Source: an uncultured Lachnospiraceae bacterium (GTDB taxonomy: Bacteria; Bacillota; Clostridia; Lachnospirales; Lachnospiraceae). Taken from it: a stretch of 24,708 bases of DNA. The notes under the pieces were generated by a model. That model was not told the DNA's origin. It searched no databases and saw only the letters and a program-made list of their open reading frames with translations. The position numbers and the translations under genes were made by a program. Of the stretch, positions 13,244-21,428 are shown one piece after another; the first letter of the stretch is position 1; each line of letters begins with the position of its first letter. Location: assembly GCA_910580015.1 (NCBI GenBank), contig CAJTVT010000006.1:1-24708 (forward strand), read 5' to 3'.

Positions 13244-15388
13244 TTATTTCTTTACAAATTTCACTTTAAATACATACCAGAGCGCACCTGTGATACATAC
13301 AGAAGAATAAGCACCACAGATAATACCTGCCATCAGAGGAAGGGCAAACTCACGGATGGAGCTGACTCCCAAGATAAACAACATAAATACCATGACAAAG
13401 GTGGTCAGTGAAGTGTTGATGCTTCGGGTCAAAGTCTGTGTAATACTTCTGTTCACAATCTCCTCAATGGCTTCTGGATCCTTCTTCTTGGCACCGCCCA
13501 GATTTTCACGGATACGGTCAAAGATAACAATCGTCGCATTGATGGAGTAACCCACAATCGTCAGCATACATGCAATAAACGTATTTCCCACAGAAATTCG
13601 GGCAATCGCATAGAAGGCCAATACCACCAGCACGTCATGAATCAATGCCAGAACCGCACTTCCCGCAAAACGGATATCTTTAAAACGGAACCAGATATAG
13701 ATCAACATACAGATGGTAGCGATCACAACCGCCCAAACTGCATCGGAGCGCATCTCGGAACTGATCGTGGAACTGATATTCTCAGCAATAATTCCGCCCT
13801 CATCCACACCGAACTGTTCTATCAATGCTTGATTCATGTCATCACGTTCGCTCAGCTCTAAGGAACGTGTCTTGATTACTACCTGATTGCTACCCTCAAT
13901 TTTCTGGGTCTGGACATTGGGATCTCCAGTCACTTGCTCAATAATTGGAACAATCTGATCATCAATCTCTGCAATGGAATAATCCTCATTAAAAGTTACC
14001 GTGGTGGAAGTACCGCCCACAAAATCCAAACTGTAATTGAGTATATTGCCATTAGCGCCATTGATTCCCATTCCCACAAATCCTGCCACAATCGCAATCA
14101 CAGAAATTGCAAAGAAAATAACCTTTTTCTTAAGAAATCCAATGGTGTTTAACTGTTTTGCAGCGCCATAGAATTTTGCATTCTGAAGCCCCAGAGCATA
14201 GAAACATTTCATCAGCCAGCGAGTCACTACCAAAGCGGTAAACATGGACAATACGATACCAATTCCCAGAGTATAAGCAAATCCTTTTACTGGGCCAGAA
14301 CCACGCATTCCCAATACGACTGCTGCGATCAATGTGGTGATATTACCATCCACAATCGCAGATAATGCCTTTTCATATCCAAGCTTGATCGCTGAATTTA
14401 CTGTCTTTCCAGCTGCAATTTCCTCACGGATACGTGCAAAAATAATGACATTTGCATCCACCGCCATACCGATAGATAAGATAATACCAGCAATACCAGG
14501 TAAAGTCAGGGTAATATCAAAAATCCAAAGAGCATATACGGTCAATGCGGAATATAAAATCAATGCCAAACTTGCAGTAAATCCTGGCAGCAAGTAAACA
14601 ATGATCATAAAAATCATTACCAAAACCAGTCCAATTACCGCCGCTTTTAAACTGGTGGAGATAGCCTCCTCGCCAAGCTGCGCTCCTACTACCTTGGAAT
14701 TCAGCTCTTCCAGTTCCAGGCTCAAAGAACCGATACGGATGGTGGAAGCCAAATTCTCTGCTGCCTCAAAGCTTTCCATTCCATCGATCTGTGCCCGTCC
14801 TCCACTGATCGCTGCTTTTACTTGTGGTGCGCTAATGGTCTCTCCATCATAAACGATTGGCATTGTTTTTCCAACATTTGCCGCAGTGGCTTCCTCAAAT
14901 TTCACTGCACCTTCGTCTGTTAAAACAAGCTCCACAATATACTCTGTATTGCCAGTCACTTCATTCTTGTAAGTTGCTGCCTGAGCATTCTGGATATCTG
15001 TACCACTTACCAGAGTCTCTCCAGCTTCGTTCTGGAATTCCATGGAACCAGGCTTACCCAGCTCTTCCAGAATTGCATTTGCATCAGAAACACCAGGAAT
15101 CTCAATATTAATTCGGTCTCCACCTTCCTGATACACACTTGCCTCAGTGCTGTAGTTTTCCACACGCTTTTGCAGCTTGTAGATGGTATCTTTCATGTCT
15201 TCCTCTGATGGATTGTCCTCCACCGCTCCGTAGGTGATGCTGACACCGCCTGCAAGGTCAAGTCCCAGCTTAATGTTACGGTTCTCTCCTACACCAACCG
15301 TTGAGATAATGGTTCCAGCATACCAGGACATCCCTGCCATAATCGCCAAAATCAGAACCAAAATCCCCAAAGCTTTGCTTTTCTTCAT
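13244..15388 (-). CDS. secDF: Fused protein translocase subunit SecDF
   Basis: SecDF is the proton-driven accessory part of the Sec translocon, helping pull proteins out after SecA-driven translocation. The 714-aa protein is a natural SecD-SecF fusion. The SecD half (about residues 1-405) has the first membrane segment, the LGLDLAGGVS motif (residues 41-50), an extracytoplasmic P1 domain, and TLPGIAGIILSIGMAVDANVI in TM4. The SecF half (about 415-714) has its own first membrane segment, LDFVGGTSTTV, and TIVGYSINATIVIFDRIREN. Membrane Asp/Arg residues for proton flow are present. AGAGAGGA precedes the ATG by 8 bases. It lies 115 bases after scfB, and no good promoter was seen in that gap. In other Clostridia SCIFF genes likewise sit next to secD/secF, which I know from the literature on the family. 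Confidence 0.95.
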   Translation of the reverse strand: MKKSKALGILVLILAIMAGMSWYAGTIISTVGVGENRNIKLGLDLAGGVSITYGAVEDNPSEEDMKDTIYKLQKRVENYSTEASVYQEGGDRINIEIPGVSDANAILEELGKPGSMEFQNEAGETLVSGTDIQNAQAATYKNEVTGNTEYIVELVLTDEGAVKFEEATAANVGKTMPIVYDGETISAPQVKAAISGGRAQIDGMESFEAAENLASTIRIGSLSLELEELNSKVVGAQLGEEAISTSLKAAVIGLVLVMIFMIIVYLLPGFTASLALILYSALTVYALWIFDITLTLPGIAGIILSIGMAVDANVIIFARIREEIAAGKTVNSAIKLGYEKALSAIVDGNITTLIAAVVLGMRGSGPVKGFAYTLGIGIVLSMFTALVVTRWLMKCFYALGLQNAKFYGAAKQLNTIGFLKKKVIFFAISVIAIVAGFVGMGINGANGNILNYSLDFVGGTSTTVTFNEDYSIAEIDDQIVPIIEQVTGDPNVQTQKIEGSNQVVIKTRSLELSERDDMNQALIEQFGVDEGGIIAENISSTISSEMRSDAVWAVVIATICMLIYIWFRFKDIRFAGSAVLALIHDVLVVLAFYAIARISVGNTFIACMLTIVGYSINATIVIFDRIRENLGGAKKKDPEAIEEIVNRSITQTLTRSINTSLTTFVMVFMLFILGVSSIREFALPLMAGIICGAYSSVCITGALWYVFKVKFVKK

Positions 15389-15503
15389 GATTTTTATCCT
15401 CTCTTGTCTTTTATCTTACCGGAACATACAGCCCTTTTTCAAAACTGTCCCCGGATTTTTAACATTTATGCTCCTTGCCGTTGTCTACAGACGAAATGCA
15501 GCC

Positions 15504-16862
15504 TCACGCTTCCTCCGCCAGCGCCGCTTTGATCATAATGGCACATTCAATCCGTTTCTTCTGTAGTTCACATCCGATGTCATAGGCATCTGTAATACTT
15601 CCATGAAAATGATAAGAATTGGCTGCACAGCCGCCACTACAATAAAATTTTGCAAAACAATTCCTGCATTTTTCTTTTGCATACACATTACATTGCTTAA
15701 ATTCTCGCTGCAACTCTGTATTTTTTATGCCCTCTGTAACATTTCCCATAAGAAATTCTTCATTTCCCACAAACTGATGGCAGGGGTAAAAATCTCCCCA
15801 GGGCGTCACTGCAAGATATTCTGTCCCAGAACCGCAGCCCGACAGTCGTTTTGCCACACAGGGTCCACCCTCCAAATCAATCATAAAATGAAAGAAATTA
15901 AAACCTTTCCCTTCCTTGGTGCGCTTTACCATCTGAGCTGCAAGCATGTCATACTCCTCAAATAATTGAGAAAGATCCTCCTCGCGCAGCGCATAGTCTT
16001 CCTCTGGCGGTGCTACCACTGGTTCCACAGAGATCTGTTGAAATCCCAGATCTGCAAGATGCAAAACATCCTGCGCAAAATCCAGATTATGATGAGTGAA
16101 GGTTCCCCTCACATAATATCTTTCCTGGTTCCTGCTTTCTGCAAGCTTTTGAAACTTTGGCACAATAAGATCATAACTGCCTGCGCCTTTGCGGAACGGG
16201 CGCATTTTATCATGCACCTCTTTTCTACCATCAATACTTAAGACCACATTTGCCATTTCCCGATTGGCAAATTCCATAACATCCTCATCCAGCAGCACAC
16301 CATTGGTGGTGAGGGTAAACCGAAAATTCTTATTGTGAATCTTCTCTTGTTCTCTTCCATATGCCACCAATTGTTTTACCACTTCAAAATTCATCAAAGG
16401 CTCGCCGCCAAAAAAATCTACTTCCAGATTCCGGCGATTTCCGGAATTGGCGATCAGAAAATCCAAAGCCGCCTTTCCCACTTCAAAAGACATCAATGCC
16501 CTTCTGCCGTGATATTCTCCTTCCTCCGCAAAACAATAACGACAAGCAAGGTTACAATCGTGAGCGATATGCAGGCATAATGCTTTCACCACTGTGGGCC
16601 TGTCCCAAAACTGCTCCATATAACCCTCATAGGTGTCTCTGGTAAACAGCGTCCCTTCCGTCTGAAGATTTTGAAGTTCTGTATAACATTCCGCAATTTC
16701 TTCCTCTGGATATGTACCCTGGAACGCTTCTATAATTTCTTCTTTTGTCTTTGTCTCAAACAGGGAAATTACATCATAGGCAATATCATCCACCACATGC
16801 ACCGCCCCACTGTTTACGTCTAAAACAATGTTGTAGCCATTATTCTTATACTGGTGAACCAC
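15504..16862 (-). CDS. scfB: SCIFF radical SAM maturase (thioether-forming)
   Basis: This radical SAM/SPASM enzyme forms sulfur-to-alpha-carbon thioether crosslinks in the SCIFF peptide encoded just upstream. The 452-aa protein has an N-terminal precursor-recognition region (about 1-85, HQYKNNGYNIVLDVNSGAV). The radical SAM cluster motif CNLACRYC follows (Cys103, Cys107, Cys110), with the FFGGEP SAM-contact motif at 151-155. A C-terminal SPASM domain holds many cysteines for two auxiliary Fe-S clusters (335, 343, 361, 391, 399, 402, 408, 412, 431). The start is a GTG at 16862 with GAGG 7 bases upstream; the family's conserved N-terminus begins right there. It is 167 bases after scfA and 115 bases before secDF. 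A weak terminator-like hairpin separates it from scfA. Confidence 0.96.
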   Translation of the reverse strand: MVHQYKNNGYNIVLDVNSGAVHVVDDIAYDVISLFETKTKEEIIEAFQGTYPEEEIAECYTELQNLQTEGTLFTRDTYEGYMEQFWDRPTVVKALCLHIAHDCNLACRYCFAEEGEYHGRRALMSFEVGKAALDFLIANSGNRRNLEVDFFGGEPLMNFEVVKQLVAYGREQEKIHNKNFRFTLTTNGVLLDEDVMEFANREMANVVLSIDGRKEVHDKMRPFRKGAGSYDLIVPKFQKLAESRNQERYYVRGTFTHHNLDFAQDVLHLADLGFQQISVEPVVAPPEEDYALREEDLSQLFEEYDMLAAQMVKRTKEGKGFNFFHFMIDLEGGPCVAKRLSGCGSGTEYLAVTPWGDFYPCHQFVGNEEFLMGNVTEGIKNTELQREFKQCNVYAKEKCRNCFAKFYCSGGCAANSYHFHGSITDAYDIGCELQKKRIECAIMIKAALAEEA

Positions 16863-16971
16863 TCCAATTCCTCTCTTTCCACTTCTGTAAATTTACATTT
16901 GCCCTCCCTGAAGGCATGTATTACAAATTTCTGATACGGTTTTCATATTCTCGCCAACTTAACGCACAAAT

Positions 16972-16996
16972 GACCGCTCGTTTCTAGCGAACGGTC
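16972..16996 (-). promoter_or_regulatory. Hairpin between scfA and scfB, possible attenuator
   Basis: On the minus strand GACCGTTCG and CGAGCGGTC pair over 9 bp (one G-U) with a seven-base loop, starting 34 bases after the scfA stop. It is followed by ATTTGTGCG, a poor U-tract. Such a leaky terminator would give more peptide than maturase message. It could also protect the scfA mRNA end. Confidence 0.5.
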
Positions 16997-17029
16997 CATA
17001 TGTCATAAGGTATGCTTATTTTTCGGAAC

Positions 17030-17170
17030 TTATTTGTTCTCACAGCTCTGATTGCCTACCGTGCAACTTGTCTTGCATGCAGACTGGCAGGAGGTCTGGC
17101 ATTCCCCACAACCGCCTTTTTTCACTGTGTTCTGCAGTCTTTTTGTATTTAATGTCTTTACATGTTTCAT
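17030..17170 (-). CDS. scfA: SCIFF six-cysteine RiPP precursor peptide
   Basis: SCIFF (six cysteines in forty-five) is a ribosomally made peptide widespread in Clostridia whose function is still unknown. Reading the minus strand gives a 46-aa peptide. The leader MKHVKTLNTKRLQNTVKK is followed by a core GGCGECQTSCQSACKTSC and then TVGNQSCENK. Cysteines are at 21, 24, 28, 32, 36 and 43, and threonines in the core (for example Thr37) are the known kind of crosslink acceptor. Length and sequence match the family very closely. AAAGGA lies 9 bases before the ATG. A promoter is visible at 17274-17301. The maturase scfB is the next gene. The ORF is short enough to be skipped by usual length cut-offs. 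Confidence 0.97.
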   Translation of the reverse strand: MKHVKTLNTKRLQNTVKKGGCGECQTSCQSACKTSCTVGNQSCENK

Positions 17171-17273
17171 AATCGTACATCCTTTCTCCTTCTGATTACG
17201 GGCTTCCCATCCGTCTGCAAAATGCAGTACAAAAAAGCGTCAAATTGCTTACCTCACTGGAAGCGCCGAGCAT

Positions 17274-17301
17274 AGTATAACACATTTTTCACCATATGCA
17301 A
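17274..17301 (-). promoter_or_regulatory. Extended -10 promoter for scfA
   Basis: On the minus strand TTGCAT (17301-17296), 16 bases, then TATACT (17279-17274) preceded by TGT, giving an extended -10 (TGTTATACT). The untranslated leader would be about 97 bases. It lies just past the end of the histidine kinase gene, so scfA-scfB-secDF need not depend on it. Confidence 0.6.
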
Positions 17302-17305
17302 AGCA

Positions 17306-18520
17306 TTATTTCAAAAATTCCACGGCTGCTTTAAACTGATCGCAGTCGATATTTACGTCAAAAGTTCCACCCAGCGCCGCCGTATAAGTATTGACAATGG
17401 CAAGCCCCAATCCATTTCCATCTGTGCTTCTGGACTCATCCCCTCTCACAAACCGCTCCACAATCTGTTCCTTGCTAAATTCCATGTGATAGCCTGCGGT
17501 ATTGGTGATCTCAAAGCGGATTTTCTGCTGTGTCTCCTGGACTGGCATCACTGTGGTTTTTAAAAAAATCCGAGTGTGCTCCTGGGAATATTTTAGTGCA
17601 TTCTCCAACAAATTCTGACAGATACGATACATATAACTGCTGTCTGCCGTAAATCCAGTGTCATCTTTTGCCAGAGATACCACCAATTCCCTGCCACTCT
17701 CTTTGATCCGATCTTCCATATCCGCCTGGACTTGCTCAATCAGACAATTCATCTCCAAAGGTTCTATCTTGAGCTCCACATTTCCGCTGCTGGTCTTCGC
17801 CAAGTCAAAAAGGCTGTCGATCATCTCTTTTAGTTTTAGAGCCTTTCGCGAGAGTACCTCAACATAATCACTGACCACATCTGTAAGTTCTTCTTTTTTT
17901 ATCAATTCAATATACCCCACCATGGATGTTAAAGGAGTCTTTAGATCATGAGACACATTGGAGATCAGATCCACCTTCATCTGTTCGCTCCGCAGCGCAG
18001 CTTCCAGATTCTTCTTATTAATCTGTTCCAGCGCCTCCATATACTCTTCCAGTTTCCTTTTCATATACGACAACACCACCTTTTCACAGACGATCCACTG
18101 CAAAACTACGGTGATAATCAGAACATATCCGGTACTGTAATTGGCATATTTCCATCCATGATCATAGATATACTTAAAACGCGCAAGCGATGCCGCTAAC
18201 GCTATCGCTCCAACTTGGCAGAGAATCCATTGTTGTTTTTTTAATTTATTCTTCCACTCCTGATAAAACTTGTCATGACTAGGTTTCCATACACGACTCT
18301 GAAAAGACATCAGAAAACTTGTAATCCCCCAAAGTCCAATGCCCAGAAACACATTCAAAAAAACTCCCAACTGAATCGTCTGTATCGTAGGATAATATCG
18401 CCCAGTATAAATATCTGCAAACAACATCATAGCTATCACGCTACATCCAATTCCTGGTATTAGATAAACTTCCTGACGTTTTAATATTTTCAAAATATAT
18501 TCCTTTATCATTTTACGCAT
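17306..18520 (-). CDS. Sensor histidine kinase
   Basis: This is the membrane kinase of an OmpR-type two-component system. The 404-aa form starts at an ATG one base after the response-regulator stop, with GGAAAAG 7 bases upstream. The frame could open at a TTG 27 bases earlier. Four membrane segments lie in the first 155 residues, with only short loops outside, so it may sense the membrane or a partner protein rather than carry a large sensor domain. A coiled linker leads to the HisKA H-box ISNVSHDLKTPLTSMVGY (His191), then NLLENALKYS (N box) and GNGLGLAIVNTYTAALGG (G2 box). A separate DxGxG G1 box is not obvious; ERFVRGDESRSTDGNG is the F-box region. The signal and regulated genes are unknown. 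It precedes the scfA promoter but is a separate unit. Confidence 0.93.
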   Translation of the reverse strand: MRKMIKEYILKILKRQEVYLIPGIGCSVIAMMLFADIYTGRYYPTIQTIQLGVFLNVFLGIGLWGITSFLMSFQSRVWKPSHDKFYQEWKNKLKKQQWILCQVGAIALAASLARFKYIYDHGWKYANYSTGYVLIITVVLQWIVCEKVVLSYMKRKLEEYMEALEQINKKNLEAALRSEQMKVDLISNVSHDLKTPLTSMVGYIELIKKEELTDVVSDYVEVLSRKALKLKEMIDSLFDLAKTSSGNVELKIEPLEMNCLIEQVQADMEDRIKESGRELVVSLAKDDTGFTADSSYMYRICQNLLENALKYSQEHTRIFLKTTVMPVQETQQKIRFEITNTAGYHMEFSKEQIVERFVRGDESRSTDGNGLGLAIVNTYTAALGGTFDVNIDCDQFKAAVEFLK

Positions 18521-18521
18521 T

Positions 18522-19226
18522 TCAATACTTTTCCATTTTGTATCCAATGCCCCACACCACCTTTACATATTTTGGATTTTTCGGATCAATCTCCAGTTTT
18601 TCTCGGATATGGCGAATATGTACCATCACCGTATTTTCCACTGCACCAGTAGCAAGTTCTTTCCAGACCCGTTCATATATCTTTTCCGCAGAAAACACTT
18701 GTCCAGGATGCTCCATCAAAAGCTCTAATATCTTGTATTCTGTGGCTGTTAGCTTTACCTCCGCCCCGTCCACAATCGCGATCTTGGTCTGCTTATCCAG
18801 CACCACTCCGCCATTCACAATCTGCTGCGCTTCCGCCCTAGGCGCAATGCCACCCCAAGTATGGTAACGCCGAAGCTGTGCAGCCACCCTAGCTGTAAGC
18901 TCGGCAGGATTATAAGGCTTTTCCACATAATCATCTGCCCCCATCACAAGTCCCGACACTTTATCGCTCTCCTGGGTCTTTGCGGACAGAATAATCACTG
19001 GAATTTGATTATTTTCCCGAATTTTCATTAGAGCCGACAGCCCATTGAGCCTTGGCATCATCACATCAAGCAGAATCAAATCTACCTGGCTGTCACGCAA
19101 AACTTCCAGTGCCTCAATCCCATCATATGCCTTTAACACTCGATATCCTTCGTACTCCAGCAGCTTTCCCAGAGAAAACACGATTTCCTTGTTGTCATCC
19201 ACTACTAGAATTGTCTGTTGTTCCAT
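18522..19226 (-). CDS. OmpR/PhoB-family response regulator
   Basis: This is the cytoplasmic DNA-binding partner of the kinase. The 234-aa protein has a receiver domain (residues 1-120) with acidic pocket VVDDN (Asp10-Asp11), phospho-acceptor Asp54 in LILLDVMMP, switch Thr/Ser in ILSAKT, and Lys in VEKPYNP. The C-terminal winged helix (about 135-232) has ATEYKILELLMEHPGQVFSAEKIYERVW and ENTVMVHIRHIREKLE. AAGGAGC lies about 9 bases before the ATG. A promoter candidate is at 19269-19297. The kinase gene begins one base after its stop, so the two are translationally coupled. Confidence 0.96.
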   Translation of the reverse strand: MEQQTILVVDDNKEIVFSLGKLLEYEGYRVLKAYDGIEALEVLRDSQVDLILLDVMMPRLNGLSALMKIRENNQIPVIILSAKTQESDKVSGLVMGADDYVEKPYNPAELTARVAAQLRRYHTWGGIAPRAEAQQIVNGGVVLDKQTKIAIVDGAEVKLTATEYKILELLMEHPGQVFSAEKIYERVWKELATGAVENTVMVHIRHIREKLEIDPKNPKYVKVVWGIGYKMEKY

Positions 19227-19268
19227 TTTTGTCTGCTCCTTACTCTTTCTGTTTGTTACTCTGCCATT

Positions 19269-19297
19269 ATAATAGGGATTTCAAAAATAAAACTCAA
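19269..19297 (-). promoter_or_regulatory. Candidate promoter of the two-component operon
   Basis: On the minus strand TTGAGT (19297-19292), 17 bases, TATTAT (19274-19269). The -10 is 5/6 and the -35 4/6. A better -10 (TATAAT) lies 3 bases further on but then the spacing is 20. Confidence 0.45.
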
Positions 19298-19330
19298 GGA
19301 ATTTCTTAAAAAAAACTTAAAATTAATCAA

Positions 19331-19399
19331 AGCGTGTTTTAAAAATGCTTTCTTCAAAAAATTGGGAAATCCCTCTAAAAAAGCATTTATAAACACGCT
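19331..19399. repeat. Long imperfect inverted repeat, 69 bp
   Basis: AGCGTGTTTTAAAAATGCTTT (19331-19351) and AAAGCATTTATAAACACGCT (19380-19399) are near-perfect inverted arms around a 28-base centre that itself holds GGGA-AA-TCCC. It lies between the FUSC gene end and the two-component promoter. It may act as the FUSC operon terminator (a T-rich stretch follows on the minus strand) or be a remnant of a small mobile element. No target-site duplication is apparent. Confidence 0.65.
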
Positions 19400-19433
19400 C
19401 GAAAATTTGACATAATTAATTTTTTAATTTGAC

Positions 19434-20510
19434 TCACACTGCCTGCCATCTATGATTCACAGAATCCACCAGATGAATCAACATGGACAGGAATGGTTCA
19501 AATATCCGTTCAAAAAGCCATGTATACACGGAACCAAACACATTGTTGAAAACTCTAAGCAAAATAGCAGACGTCAAACCAAATACAGGCGTTGCAACTG
19601 CAAGAGAACTAAAAGCATTGAAAACTGTCTGCCATCCATAGCTTGCAGATAATCCAGTTCCAATACCTCCCAGGATCCCCAGATAGGACAGAACGCCTTC
19701 TGGCAAAAGGAAATAAGCTGCTAAGAATAAAACACCTCCAAGCAAATTCCCAGGCCCACGAAATTTGACACGTTCTGACATATCATTTCGAAACGGCATA
19801 CATACAGACATTGCCGCAATGCCAATCCACATTGGCTTTGGAATGTGCAAAAGGGTGGCAATCAACAGTATACTTGAAATTGTAAAGGTAAAGCGAAGCT
19901 GCCATTGGGTGCGGGCAGAGGTGAGATCGAACTCCTGAAAAAGATTTTTAAATGTACGTTTATATATTTTTTTCCTATGATTTCGATAGAAAACACCTGC
20001 TGTCAGAAGGGCACCCACAAAGAGTCCTGCCAGACGTTTTTCGTACCCCTGACCGCTGACGTCATATCCTTGAAACAAAAGGTACGCAAGTATCAACGTA
20101 GATTGATTCGACATAATTACATTGTGACACCCAAGCACCATCAAAAGCATAATACAAAGGACATTGGTACAAAAAGCCCAGCCTGCTGGGAGGAGATTGG
20201 ACAGCTTTGGCCCAATTGCCAAAATTGCAAATACAATAAAAATATTAAGCGTACCATGGGAAACACGTATTCCAAAATCAGCATTTCGAAACACCATAAT
20301 ACACAGAAGAACTGCAAGCCCCACAGTGCTGTTTTCCTTGCCAAATACCACACTGTACAATGCAATAAATGCTGTGCAAAAAGCAATGTTTAAAAAAATC
20401 TTGAATAGATAAATCCCTATATGCCTCCATTTTTCTTTTGGATCTTTAAAACTTGCAATATAAGATTTTGATCCTGCCTGATTCAGTTGAAGTTCTTGAT
20501 AAAACGTCAT
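19434..20510 (-). CDS. FUSC-family membrane protein (putative aromatic acid or drug exporter)
   Basis: This 358-aa integral membrane protein resembles the fusaric acid resistance/aromatic acid exporter group. It has two halves of about five membrane segments each. The first runs from about residue 30 to 170, the second from about 205 to 345, joined by a basic cytoplasmic linker NHRKKIYKRTFKNLFQEFD. The second half contains PMWIGIAAMSVCMPF and KFRGPGNLLGGVLFL, where R-x-x-G-xx-xG-G is the family's conserved helix motif (FUSC proteins carry R-x-x-G-T-x-x-G). The start ATG overlaps the stop of the MarR gene by 4 bases (ATGA), so expression is tied to the regulator. A MarR-controlled efflux function is a reasonable inference; the substrate is unknown. 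Confidence 0.85.
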   Translation of the reverse strand: MTFYQELQLNQAGSKSYIASFKDPKEKWRHIGIYLFKIFLNIAFCTAFIALYSVVFGKENSTVGLAVLLCIMVFRNADFGIRVSHGTLNIFIVFAILAIGPKLSNLLPAGWAFCTNVLCIMLLMVLGCHNVIMSNQSTLILAYLLFQGYDVSGQGYEKRLAGLFVGALLTAGVFYRNHRKKIYKRTFKNLFQEFDLTSARTQWQLRFTFTISSILLIATLLHIPKPMWIGIAAMSVCMPFRNDMSERVKFRGPGNLLGGVLFLAAYFLLPEGVLSYLGILGGIGTGLSASYGWQTVFNAFSSLAVATPVFGLTSAILLRVFNNVFGSVYTWLFERIFEPFLSMLIHLVDSVNHRWQAV

Positions 20511-20950
20511 TTGATTCCCTCCTTATTCTGTAACATCTGATTTGCTTCTTTTATCTGTGCAAGTAAAGACTGAAACCGTTCCTCTCCAAGTGTTCTGCGC
20601 AGCTTATAGATCGGCTGCAAGTAATGTTGATAGGCCTGTTGCAGCTCCTGATCTCCCTTTCCTGTAATATGAAGTGTATAACTCCGTTTGTCTTCCTTGC
20701 TGTACTCCTTCACAAGAAATTGTTTTTGTTCCAGACTTTCTATCAAACGACTCACCGCAGATTTACTCAAACCTGTAATAGCCGTCAACCCCAGAGGAGT
20801 CAATGGCTCCTCAGACAACATCATACGTGACAAGATATCCACTTCCTGAGGAGAGGTGGCACCATGTCTTTTTCCTCTTATATGAAGGCTTGAGAAAAGC
20901 CGTATTTCCTGCATTTTTTCCATCATTTCCATCCAGTTAAATTCTTCCAT
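20507..20950 (-). CDS. MarR-family transcriptional regulator
   Basis: This is a 147-aa winged-helix repressor. The DNA-binding part spans about residues 30-105: SPQEVDILSRMMLSEEPLTPLGLTAITGLSKSAVSRLIESLEQKQFLVKE is the HTH, and EDKRSYTLHITGKG is the wing. Flanking helices (1-28, 110-145) would form the dimer interface. A GGAAGAG site precedes the ATG by 7 bases. It is the first gene of an operon with the FUSC-type exporter, and an excellent promoter with a 27-bp dyad over the transcript start lies about 200 bases upstream. This is the classic layout of an autoregulated MarR-exporter switch that opens when a phenolic or drug ligand binds. The ligand cannot be inferred. Confidence 0.93.
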   Translation of the reverse strand: MEEFNWMEMMEKMQEIRLFSSLHIRGKRHGATSPQEVDILSRMMLSEEPLTPLGLTAITGLSKSAVSRLIESLEQKQFLVKEYSKEDKRSYTLHITGKGDQELQQAYQHYLQPIYKLRRTLGEERFQSLLAQIKEANQMLQNKEGIK

Positions 20951-20968
20951 ATTTCTTCTCTTCCATTA

Positions 20969-21110
20969 TTTTTCTATCTTCTGGCATGTGCCGGAAAAAT
21001 ACGTTTCCATAAATCTTCCTTTTTTCTATCTTCCAGTTTGTGCCAAAAAAAATACATTTCTACAATTCTTCCTTTTTTCTATCTTCTGGCATGTGCCGGA
21101 AAAATACGTT
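20969..21110. repeat. Three tandem 52-53 bp repeats in the marR leader
   Basis: Copies begin with TCTATCTTC at 20973, 21025 and 21078. The first and third share 34 identical bases including CTGGCATGTGCCGG and AAAAATACGTT. The middle copy has diverged (CCAGTTTGTGCCAA). The third copy is cut short. Each of the two intact copies holds a small GGCA-TGCC dyad. They fall in the predicted 5' untranslated region of marR. Confidence 0.85.
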
Positions 21111-21129
21111 CACATTATTTTACACAATC

Positions 21130-21156
21130 CATATAGTTTACATTGTGAACTATATG
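21130..21156. promoter_or_regulatory. 27-bp dyad, likely MarR operator
   Basis: CATATAGTT (21130-21138) and AACTATATG (21148-21156) are perfect inverted arms. The centre TACATTGTG continues the symmetry with one mismatched pair, so 12 of 13 pairs match. It starts 11 bases downstream of the -10, covering about +5 to +31 of the transcript. Size, AT-rich arms and position fit an autorepression site for the MarR protein encoded next. Confidence 0.82.
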
Positions 21157-21166
21157 TTATGGCTAT

Positions 21167-21195
21167 ATTTTATGTTATAGAACTGAAAGTGTCAA
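21167..21195 (-). promoter_or_regulatory. SigA promoter of the marR-FUSC operon
   Basis: On the minus strand TTGACA (21195-21190, 6/6), 17 bases, TAAAAT (21172-21167, 5/6). The expected transcript start is near 21160, giving a leader of about 210 bases that includes the operator and the triple repeat. Confidence 0.85.
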
Positions 21196-21428
21196 GTGGG
21201 TCCCACAAATTTTGTGAAAAACGGAAAAAATAATGTGCAACACAAAATTTTTTTTCGCACAATGCCAATCATTTTTATTGATTCACTTATGGAAAATCTC
21301 ATGTACGGTCTGATGAATCGTTACACAGTACACACCACCCATCTTATCTCTGATACTCCATTGTTCAAGATCGTGCATTTTATACATTTCACAGAAAAGA
21401 AATACAAAAATCCTATACAGTATTCCAA

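Noticed and set aside
19905..20393. 162-aa plus-strand ORF
   Set aside because: Antisense to the FUSC-type gene, which has clear membrane-protein structure and an ATGA overlap with marR.
21290..21315. ATGGAAAATCTCATGTACGG, resembling the 3' half of a group II intron domain V
   Set aside because: The required complementary left arm is missing and no intron or reverse transcriptase sequence is nearby.
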